DNA from: Longibacter salinarum
Lineage (GTDB): Bacteria > Bacteroidota > Rhodothermia > Rhodothermales > Salinibacteraceae
Length of the DNA stretch: 64,000 bases
Direction: 5' to 3'
Assembly: GCF_002554795.1 (NCBI RefSeq)
Contig: NZ_PDEQ01000006.1
Coordinates: forward strand, 186,001-250,000
Position 1 is the first letter of the stretch; each line of letters begins with the position of its first letter. Shown here piece by piece: positions 57,235 through 64,000 of the stretch. A program made the position numbers and the translations under genes. The notes under the pieces are model-generated. The model was not told the DNA's origin, ran no database searches, and saw only the letters and a list, made by a program, of their open reading frames with translations.

Positions 57235-58001
57235 CGGAGCCGCATCCGGGGCGAAAGGAGCCAATGACCGGCGCATGGCTGCGTGCGGAGCAGCGGTTGC
57301 GGTCGGTTCTAGGAGATGACGTACAACTTCAGGCGGTCGCGTACGACGACGACCGAGCCGCGACCTGGCGCACGTGGTTGTCGGTCGAGGAGCGGTCGTG
57401 TCTGGAGACGTTCGGGGCGGAGAAGCGCCAGCGCGAGTTTATCGCGGGGCGGGCAGCAGCGCGAGATCTGATCGGAAAGGAGGAGGAGATCGACCCAGCC
57501 GATGTCCGGCTGAAGGTTGCAGACGACGGAGCGGTCGATGTGCCCGATCTGATGTGGCACCTCTCGATTGCGCACTGCGGTCCGCACGCCGTCGCAGCAC
57601 TGTCACCTACACCCGTTGGCACGGACCTCGAGGCGATTGCTGAGCGCGACGCGGGTCTGGAGCGTTTTCTTATGCACCCGGAGGACGAGAGGCTGCTTGC
57701 GACACTTCCGTATGAGCATGACGCATCTCTTATCCTCGTGTGGACCATCAAGGAATCTGTCCTGAAGGCGCGAAGAAGTGGATTTCGTACGTCGCCCAAG
57801 AAATTGAACATCGACGTTGGAGTCCATTCGGGAGACGTCGTCGAAGGAATGAGTGTCGAAAAAGAAAACGCCCCTCCGATGACCGGACAGGCGTTCGTTA
57901 CGGTTGACGACGGCGGGGTATGGAAGGTTGCCTATACCCGTGTCGACCCCGATGAGGGAGAAAAAGACACGTACTGGTGGTCTGTGGCCATTCCAGAATG
58001 A
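57231..58001 (+). CDS. 4'-phosphopantetheinyl transferase superfamily protein (Sfp-type)
   Basis: A 256-residue Sfp-type enzyme that moves phosphopantetheine from CoA to a carrier protein. SIAHC (112-116), GTDLE (130-134) with the metal-binding Asp and Glu, and W171-TIKES-VLKA with Lys174, Glu175 and Lys179 are the three PPTase motifs. It overlaps mrpE by 4 bases. The convergent NAD(P)-binding gene ends one base away (58003). No carrier protein, polyketide or peptide synthetase gene is in the window; it could serve fatty-acid ACP or a remote cluster. Confidence 0.9.
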   Translation: MTEPHPGRKEPMTGAWLRAEQRLRSVLGDDVQLQAVAYDDDRAATWRTWLSVEERSCLETFGAEKRQREFIAGRAAARDLIGKEEEIDPADVRLKVADDGAVDVPDLMWHLSIAHCGPHAVAALSPTPVGTDLEAIAERDAGLERFLMHPEDERLLATLPYEHDASLILVWTIKESVLKARRSGFRTSPKKLNIDVGVHSGDVVEGMSVEKENAPPMTGQAFVTVDDGGVWKVAYTRVDPDEGEKDTYWWSVAIPE

Positions 58002-58002
58002 A

Positions 58003-58809
58003 TTACGCGGGCACGCTGGATGATTCCGACGTTTTGCTCGACCGTCTAAGCATCCAGTAGGCCATCGTGGCGCCCCCGAGACCTGCGAGAAGCGGTCGAA
58101 GCGTCGGTTCCGGCAGGTCGCTGGGATCGATGAGTCCGCTCGTTCGCGCGATGTCGTCGATCTGATTGACGTTCAGCGGCCCTTTCAGCGTGTCCTGTGC
58201 TGCCGCATGCACCGCCGCGGCTGCGACGCTCTGGACGGGTAGGGGGCGGCCCTCGTGAGAACCGTAGGGGAACGGGACCACCCGTGCCGCGGCTTGTAGA
58301 AGGCCAGCCATCGTGCACGTGGCAAATCGGTCGTCTCCGAAGACGAGATTTGGCTGGAGAAATACGCTCCGTAGCGATGGGAACCGTTCCGGAATGGTGC
58401 GCTCGGCCCGCCGCATCGAGGCCAAGAATCGACCCGATACACCAGGGGGTTTATCCTGGATGGATAGTTTCACGAACGTGTCTACCCCGGACTTCGCCGC
58501 GGCATCCGCAGCAACGATAGCGGCTTCACCGTTGATGCGCTCGAACGTGATACCGTTCGATGGATCCTGTACGATGGTTCCGATTGTGTGAATGACCGCA
58601 TCCGCTCCGTCGAGCACATCCGACCACGCGTCAACGTCGAAGACATCCGCTGATAGCCATGTCACCTTCCCGACCCACGGATGCCGGACCGGCGTGAGGT
58701 CGGGTTCTCCGGATCGACCGAACGCAACGACATCGTGTCCCGCGTTAACGGCCACCTCGCAAATGTGTGATCCTATGAATCCGTTGCCTCCTGGGATGAC
58801 GAGTTTCAT
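58003..58809 (-). CDS. NAD(P)-binding protein, complex I NDUFA9-like atypical SDR
   Basis: A 268-residue atypical SDR. VIPGGNGFIGSHICEVA supplies the nucleotide-binding glycine motif (residues 4-20). VIHTIGTIVQDPSNGITFE and FLQPNLVFGDDRF resemble the NDUFA9-type family. The classical YxxxK pair is not evident, which fits a non-catalytic or scavenging role. C-terminal PEPTLRPLLAGLGGATMAYW is hydrophobic. It abuts the PPTase gene tail-to-tail with one base between the stops. Function unknown. Confidence 0.82.
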   Translation of the reverse strand: MKLVIPGGNGFIGSHICEVAVNAGHDVVAFGRSGEPDLTPVRHPWVGKVTWLSADVFDVDAWSDVLDGADAVIHTIGTIVQDPSNGITFERINGEAAIVAADAAAKSGVDTFVKLSIQDKPPGVSGRFLASMRRAERTIPERFPSLRSVFLQPNLVFGDDRFATCTMAGLLQAAARVVPFPYGSHEGRPLPVQSVAAAAVHAAAQDTLKGPLNVNQIDDIARTSGLIDPSDLPEPTLRPLLAGLGGATMAYWMLRRSSKTSESSSVPA

Positions 58810-58933
58810 TGGACGGACCGATTCATGAGTGAGAAGTTGAGTCCGAAACTGACGGCCGGGTTCGGGGACGAGGGGACAAGTGTGGGATGATGCACGCGGA
58901 ATAATGCGCGCGGAAAGGTCGTGGCGACCGTTC

Positions 58934-59416
58934 CTACTCGGCGGAGGACGAAACGTCGAGGAGCTCTACCTCAAAGATCAATGTCGCATTCGGCGGAATG
59001 GGGCCGGTGCCGCTGGCTCCGTAAGCGAGCTCCGGTGGAATGACGAGCTGGCGTTCGCCGCCGACCTTCATTCCTGCGACCCCTTCATCCCAACCTTCGA
59101 TGACCTGTCCTGCGCCCAAGCGGAACTCAAGTGGGCTGCGACCGACGGAGGAGTCAAACTGTGTGTTGTCTGACTGCAGCCATCCGGTGTAGTGAACGCG
59201 GACATAATCGCCGGACTCGGCGGTTTCGCCAGACCCGACCTGAAAGTCGTAGATCTTGAGACCAGAGGATGTGGTCGTATATTCCGATGCCGATACGTCG
59301 CGCGGAGAGGAAGAGGATTCTTCTGCGTCTCCATTGCTGCCACAAGCAGACAGGAACACGAGGGCTGCGAGAACTCCGACGACGGCGAAGAGGGAAGAGG
59401 GAATGAGACGAGTCAT
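58934..59416 (-). CDS. FKBP-type peptidyl-prolyl isomerase lipoprotein
   Basis: A 160-residue protein. A lipoprotein signal with lipobox LSAC (Cys at about 25) follows the hydrophobic [15 protein letters not shown] Ser-rich linker precedes one FKBP domain: [30 protein letters not shown], and [10 protein letters not shown] are canonical. It probably helps protein folding in the periplasm, attached to a membrane. Catalytic aromatic residues appear kept. Monocistronic. Confidence 0.93.
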   Translation of the reverse strand: MTRLIPSSLFAVVGVLAALVFLSACGSNGDAEESSSSPRDVSASEYTTTSSGLKIYDFQVGSGETAESGDYVRVHYTGWLQSDNTQFDSSVGRSPLEFRLGAGQVIEGWDEGVAGMKVGGERQLVIPPELAYGASGTGPIPPNATLIFEVELLDVSSSAE

Positions 59417-59861
59417 ACAGGGGGCGTGAACGATTGAGGTTAATAAAGCTCCGCGCGCAATGTAGTACGTAGGGTGCGGTCGGGGGCTGCCTTATGCAAG
59501 TGCGAAGCCTGTTCGGTTTCGAAAATGTGTCATTCGGCGTGCGCAATTCTGTTCCACGCGTACCCTCCTCGCGAGTCGTGGTCGGTTGTCGATTGGATCG
59601 TCTTCGGGCAAAGTCCGCGACTCCAAAAGAGGTCGTCCTCGCCCATCGGCTATTCTCAATCGCCAATCCTCAATCCTTCCTCCTTAACACAGGACGCACC
59701 GCAGCCGAATGTACGAACGCGATTGCAATGGACCGTGCCGGAAGCGCTTTTCGTGAACAGGAAACCGCGGGTGCATCGCGCCTTTATATTCGGTTGAAGC
59801 ACGGCAATACGCTCCTGTTGTCGCCGTCCCCGCTGTCCTGTACAATTCCTGCCGTCGAGCC
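59417..59861. other. Divergent intergenic region upstream of icmF
   Basis: 445 bases between the FKBP gene (minus) and the icmF-like gene (plus). Small frames here are not convincing. It contains the word AATCCTCAATCC (59665-59676), the reverse complement of the tract at 46863-46874. Promoters for both genes should be in this stretch; none was confidently identified. Confidence 0.5.
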
Positions 59862-62800
59862 ATGGAGACCGAGCGCTATCAGCCCGAGAACCCCGTCCGA
59901 TTCGTTACCGCGACTAGCCTGTTCGATGGGCACGATGCGGCGATCAACATCATGCGGCGGATCCTGCAGTCGACCGGAGTCGAGGTGATCCATCTCGGCC
60001 ACAACCGGTCGGTCTTGGATGTCGTCGAAACCGCCATCGAGGAGGATGCGCAGGGGATTGCGGTGTCGAGTTATCAGGGTGGGCATGTCGAGTACTTCAA
60101 GTACATGCACGACCTGTTGGAGGAGAAGGGAGCCGGCCACATCCGCATCTACGGCGGCGGAGGCGGCGTCATCGTGCCGGAGGAGATCGAAGAACTGGAG
60201 GCATACGGCATCGCCAAGATCTTCTCCCCGGAGGACGGCATGCAGATGGGCCTTCAGGGCATGATCAACCAGATGGTACGGGACTGCGACTACCCGATCA
60301 CGGATGCCGAGTTTGAGGGCGTCGATGCCTCGAACGCCAAAGATGATCGCACGATCGCGCGGAGCCTATCGCGGATTGAGACGCCCTTCGCTGAGAAAGC
60401 GGAAACTGTCGTTGCAGAGCTCGCAGGGGCTGACGATGTGGAGCTCGATGCGGGTGATGGCGCGCCGGCCGGGGATGGGCAGCCGCAGGATGCTGCATCC
60501 GTCAATCTGTCGGCATCCACGGTTCCCACGCTCGGCATCACCGGGACTGGGGGCGCCGGGAAGTCTACGCTGACGGACGAATTGGTCCGCCGGTTCATCA
60601 ACGATTTCGACGATATCGACCTTGCCGTCCTCAGCGTCGACCCGACGCGGCGGCGGACGGGCGGTGCGCTCCTCGGAGACCGCATCCGCATGAACGCGAT
60701 TTACGGGGGAAACTCGGAGCGCGTCTACATGCGTTCGTTCGCCACACGTCAGCAGAATCGCTCCACCAGCGAAGCACTGCGTGAGGCCATGAGCGTGTGC
60801 AAGGCTGCTGGGTTTGATCTCATTATCCTCGAGACGGCCGGCATCGGTCAGAGCGACACCGAGATCGTCGATCTCACGGATTTCTCCCTGTACGTCATGA
60901 CGCACGATTTCGGTGCGCCGACGCAACTGGAGAAGATCGGCATGCTGGACCTCGCCGATTTCGTCGCTATCAACAAGTTTGAGAAGCGAGGGTCGGAGGA
61001 TGCGCTGCGTGACGTACGCAAGCAGGTGCAACGCAACCGCGTGCGCTTCGATGAGAAGCCGGAAGATATGCCGGTGTACCCGACAATGGCGTCCCACTTC
61101 GGCGACCCCGGCGTGACGCGCCTCTACCTCGGGCTCCTCGATGAGCTCAACGCGTCGTTTGGCTTCGACCGTACGTCGCCGACGTATGGCGACCGGGACG
61201 TGCCAGAGCCCGATCCGGCGGAGGTCGCGATCATCCCGCCGAGCCGCAACCGCTACCTGGGAGAGATCGTCGAGGCCGGTCGAGGCTACCGCTCATGGGC
61301 AGAAGAGCAGATCGAGATTGCACGAAAGTGGGGCGAGGCTCAGGGGGCGCGCTCGCAGGTCGATGACTGGGCGCCAGAAGACCGGGAGCAGATCGCCGGG
61401 CGCCTGGATGACATGGTGCAGCACTGGTGGGACAAGCTCGACTCCCGCTGCCGTGACATTCTCACGGACTGGGACGACCTCAAGGACGCGTACCAGCAGG
61501 ACACATTTACCTATACCGTGCGCGGGCGTGACTTCGAGGTGCCGCTGTACCGCGAAACGCTAAGTGGAACGAAGGTCCCGCGCGTTGCACTACCGAAGAC
61601 CGAAGATCCCGGAGAACGTCTCCGGTTCGCCCTCCTCGAGAATCTGCCCGGCTACTTTCCATTCACCGCCGGCGTCTTCCCATTCAAACGTGAGGGTGAA
61701 GACCCGACACGCATGTTTGCCGGAGAGGGCTCGCCCGAACGGACGAACCGGCGGTTCCACCTCGTCTCCTCCGACAGCCCGGCCAACCGACTTTCTACAG
61801 CGTTCGATAGCGTTACACTGTACGGGTTCGATCCGGATGAACGACCGGACATCTACGGGAAAGTCGGGAATGCCGGAGTGTCGATCTGCACGCTGGACGA
61901 CATGAAGAAGCTCTACTCGGGCTTCGATCTCGCCGATCGCAAGACGTCGGTGTCGATGACGATCAACGGTCCGGCGCCGATGATCCTCGCGATGTTCCTG
62001 CAGACGGCGATCGATCAGCAGGTTGAGAAACATCTCCGCGAGGAGGGACGCTGGGATAAAGCCGAGTCCGTGATCGAAGAGAAGCTCGGTGATGATCGGC
62101 CCGAATACGTTCCGTACGGCCCCAACGGACGGGAAGACGAACTGCCGGAAACGCACGATGGAAGCGGCCTCGGATTGCTCGGCTGCACTGGCGCAGAGCT
62201 CGTGGAGTGGGACGTTCTGGATGCCGAAACGTATGAGCGCATCAAAGAGGATACACTCAACGTCGTGCGCGGCACCGTTCAGGCCGACATCCTGAAGGAG
62301 GATCAGGCTCAGAATACCTGCATCTTCTCGACAGACTTCGCCCTTCGCATGATGGGCGACATCCAGCAGTACTTCATCGATTGGAGCGTGCGCAACTTCT
62401 ACTCGGTGTCGATTTCCGGGTATCACATCGCGGAGGCCGGCGCCAACCCGATCACACAGCTTGCCTTCACACTCGCCAACGGGTTTACGTACGTCGAGTA
62501 CTACCTGAGCCGCGGGATGGACATCGACGACTTCGCGCCGAACCTGTCGTTCTTTTTCTCGAACGGCATGGATCCGGAGTACAGCGTCATCGGTCGCGTT
62601 GCTCGCCGGATCTGGAGCGTTGCGATGCGCGAGAAATACGGCGCCAACGAGCGGAGTCAGAAGCTGAAATACCACATCCAGACCTCCGGGCGCAGTCTGC
62701 ACGCGAAGGAGATTCAGTTCAACGACATCCGCACGACGCTACAGGCGCTCATGGCGGTGTATGACAACTGCAATAGCCTCCATACCAACGCGTACGACGA

Positions 62801-63371
62801 GGCCATCACGACGCCGACGGAGGAGAGCGTGCGGCGGGCGATTGCGATCCAGATGATCATCAATCGCGAGCTCGGGATGACGAAAAACGAGAACCCGCTG
62901 CAGGGTGCGTACGTCATCGAGGAGCTTACCGATCTTGTCGAGGAAGCCGTCTGGGCGGAGTTCGAACGGATCAACGACCGCGGCGGTGTTCTCGGAGCCA
63001 TGGAGTCGATGTACCAGCGCGGGAAGATCCAGCAGGAGTCGATGGTCTCCGAGGAGAAGAAGCACAGCGGCGAACGCCCGATCATCGGCGTCAACACGTT
63101 TCTACGAGAAGATGGGCAGACGGAGGAAGATCTGTCGGTCGACCTGATGCGATCGTCGGACGACGAGAAGCAGCACCAGCTTCGCGCGCTCCGTGCCTTC
63201 CAGGACCGCTACCCCGAGAAGGCGGACGATGCGATCGAGCACCTTCGCGAAGCGGCCCGCACCGGGGGTAACACGTTCGACGTTCTGATGGAGGCCGTTA
63301 AATACTGTTCGCTCGGTACGATCACACGCGTCTTGTTCGACGAAGGAGGCGAGTACCGCCGCAACATGTAA
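59862..63371 (+). CDS. icmF: Fused isobutyryl-CoA mutase (B12 domain, G-protein chaperone and mutase), IcmF
   Basis: A 1169-residue B12 enzyme. The cobalamin-binding domain comes first (about 1-140) with [19 protein letters not shown] (base-off DxH) and [13 protein letters not shown] MeaB-like GTPase follows with [10 protein letters not shown] (about 226-235), [16 protein letters not shown] and NKFEKRG near 370. The acyl-CoA-binding mutase barrel fills the rest, with [34 protein letters not shown] and [14 protein letters not shown]. This B12-GTPase-mutase order defines IcmF. It interconverts isobutyryl-CoA and n-butyryl-CoA, with the fused chaperone protecting the cofactor. The FPF stretch fits IcmF and not methylmalonyl-CoA mutase. 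It links branched-chain and fatty acyl-CoA use. Confidence 0.94.
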   Translation: METERYQPENPVRFVTATSLFDGHDAAINIMRRILQSTGVEVIHLGHNRSVLDVVETAIEEDAQGIAVSSYQGGHVEYFKYMHDLLEEKGAGHIRIYGGGGGVIVPEEIEELEAYGIAKIFSPEDGMQMGLQGMINQMVRDCDYPITDAEFEGVDASNAKDDRTIARSLSRIETPFAEKAETVVAELAGADDVELDAGDGAPAGDGQPQDAASVNLSASTVPTLGITGTGGAGKSTLTDELVRRFINDFDDIDLAVLSVDPTRRRTGGALLGDRIRMNAIYGGNSERVYMRSFATRQQNRSTSEALREAMSVCKAAGFDLIILETAGIGQSDTEIVDLTDFSLYVMTHDFGAPTQLEKIGMLDLADFVAINKFEKRGSEDALRDVRKQVQRNRVRFDEKPEDMPVYPTMASHFGDPGVTRLYLGLLDELNASFGFDRTSPTYGDRDVPEPDPAEVAIIPPSRNRYLGEIVEAGRGYRSWAEEQIEIARKWGEAQGARSQVDDWAPEDREQIAGRLDDMVQHWWDKLDSRCRDILTDWDDLKDAYQQDTFTYTVRGRDFEVPLYRETLSGTKVPRVALPKTEDPGERLRFALLENLPGYFPFTAGVFPFKREGEDPTRMFAGEGSPERTNRRFHLVSSDSPANRLSTAFDSVTLYGFDPDERPDIYGKVGNAGVSICTLDDMKKLYSGFDLADRKTSVSMTINGPAPMILAMFLQTAIDQQVEKHLREEGRWDKAESVIEEKLGDDRPEYVPYGPNGREDELPETHDGSGLGLLGCTGAELVEWDVLDAETYERIKEDTLNVVRGTVQADILKEDQAQNTCIFSTDFALRMMGDIQQYFIDWSVRNFYSVSISGYHIAEAGANPITQLAFTLANGFTYVEYYLSRGMDIDDFAPNLSFFFSNGMDPEYSVIGRVARRIWSVAMREKYGANERSQKLKYHIQTSGRSLHAKEIQFNDIRTTLQALMAVYDNCNSLHTNAYDEAITTPTEESVRRAIAIQMIINRELGMTKNENPLQGAYVIEELTDLVEEAVWAEFERINDRGGVLGAMESMYQRGKIQQESMVSEEKKHSGERPIIGVNTFLREDGQTEEDLSVDLMRSSDDEKQHQLRALRAFQDRYPEKADDAIEHLREAARTGGNTFDVLMEAVKYCSLGTITRVLFDEGGEYRRNM

Positions 63372-64000
63372 TTGAGCCTCTCCACGATTGTCGTGGCATC
63401 GCGCCGTCTTCCCGATGGGAGGGCGGCGTTCTGTTTTCGGTAGTTTGACGTCGATAATACGTTTTCCGAATGATATGGTCGGGATCGCCCAACCCGTGTC
63501 CTCGTAGGGGCTCCGCGTTGAGAAGAGACCGTTTCAACGGATGTTTTTCTGCTACGGTGTGGCGCGACCGCCGAATCGAAGCCGTTGGAGACACCGGCAT
63601 TCTAAAGTCGAAACGGTATAATATTTCCGTTCCGTTGTTGCCGTCTGGCTGTGCTTTGCCGCGGTGAGCATACGGGGGGCAATCCAACGTCACCGACGAC
63701 CGAATGGGACGTGGCTTCCGGTGGCTCCGACTATGGCGCGATCGGTCGTAAGCGTGGATCACCGCGTTTCAGGCACGGTTTCCCGGCATCGTGTCAAGCA
63801 GAGACGTAAATCCCGGAAGGCAGACGGCCCGAACCGATTTGTAGCGCTGCAGGAGAAACAGCCGGGTGGCGTCTGGAATGTAGTTTCGCACGAGGTGCAT
63901 TCCGCGTGTACAAGTGCGGAGTCCGTGGAGTGCATCTATCGGGAGACAGAACATCCGAGATTACGAAGCACGCGAAACAAGGATCTCATGGTGCCACCGG
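63372..64000. other. Region downstream of icmF to the window end, no secure gene
   Basis: 629 bases. Past the icmF terminator, one minus-strand frame (63769-63954, 61 residues) has plausible codon use but no recognisable family. A separate minus frame from the window edge ends at a TAG near 63941 and could be the last residues of a gene that starts outside the window. Neither can be supported as a real gene. Confidence 0.45.
63402..63436 (+). terminator. Intrinsic terminator after icmF
   Basis: CGCCGTCTTCCC pairs with GGGAGGGCGGCG (12 base pairs, two wobble pairs) around a very short loop. It is followed by TTCTGTTTT. It is about 30 bases past the icmF stop. Confidence 0.78.

Noticed and set aside
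63769-63954. 61-residue minus-strand open frame near the right edge
   Set aside because: Codon use is plausible, but there is no recognisable family, start context or neighbour, so it is not called a gene.
1-64000. Search for tRNA, rRNA, CRISPR arrays, insertion sequences, phage genes and an origin
   Set aside because: None found by eye: no cloverleaf with CCA-like end, no regular short repeats with spacers, no transposase or integrase motifs, no DnaA-box cluster.

Overview
The window is about 64 kb of one bacterial chromosome, moderately GC-rich and densely coded. Several points suggest a marine or halophilic member of the Rhodothermota/Bacteroidota side of the tree. There is a 2391-residue secreted protein with a type IX secretion (T9SS) C-terminal sorting domain. 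Few genes have a clear Shine-Dalgarno sequence. A seven-gene Mrp cation/proton antiporter operon is present, and several proteins carry acidic tails. No rRNA, tRNA, CRISPR array, insertion sequence or phage gene was seen. The taxonomic placement is inference.

Region 1 (1-17151, all minus strand) is a surface-polysaccharide locus. It encodes a truncated membrane protein, five GT4-type glycosyltransferases, two GT2 enzymes, a GT61 (DUF563) enzyme, two sugar-nucleotide epimerases, two unrelated PAPS-dependent sulfotransferases, an MsbA-like ABC exporter and an SLBB-domain export protein. The two sulfotransferases suggest the product is sulfated. A hairpin at 8161-8199 divides the locus into two transcription blocks.

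Region 2 (17418-24593, minus) is a single giant secreted protein. A propeller-like domain appears to be interrupted by a Kelch propeller, followed by malectin-like, InlB-type repeat and T9SS sorting domains.

Region 3 (25279-28691, plus) is the most notable part: a compact lasso-peptide locus. It has an asparagine-synthetase-like lasso cyclase, an overlapping or abutting HPr-kinase-like precursor kinase, and a 52-residue precursor at 28466-28624. The precursor leader fits the lasso recognition pattern YxxPxLx3Gx5Tx exactly. The predicted core has an Asp at position 9, one Cys in the ring, one Cys near the C-terminus and a C-terminal Ser. No RRE protein, leader peptidase or dedicated exporter is nearby.

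Region 4 (28716-49221) is an acyl-CoA and lipid metabolism region. It holds two paralogous AidB-like acyl-CoA dehydrogenases, an ACAD10/11-like dehydrogenase, two crotonase-family enzymes, two SDRs, an AMP-forming acyl-CoA ligase, an SCP2 protein, a saccharopine-dehydrogenase-like reductase, an MBL hydrolase, a quinone-oxidoreductase-type MDR, an M20 peptidase, an orphan membrane-fusion protein and a MauE/thioredoxin-like pair.

Region 5 (49637-64000) holds a Mn-type superoxide dismutase, an Mrp operon in the permuted order F-G-A-B-C-D-E with an overlapping phosphopantetheinyl transferase, an NAD(P)-binding protein, an FKBP lipoprotein and a fused isobutyryl-CoA-mutase-type protein (IcmF). The acyl-CoA enzymes and IcmF together point to branched-chain or fatty acyl-CoA catabolism. 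Intrinsic terminator hairpins mark many of the unit boundaries.
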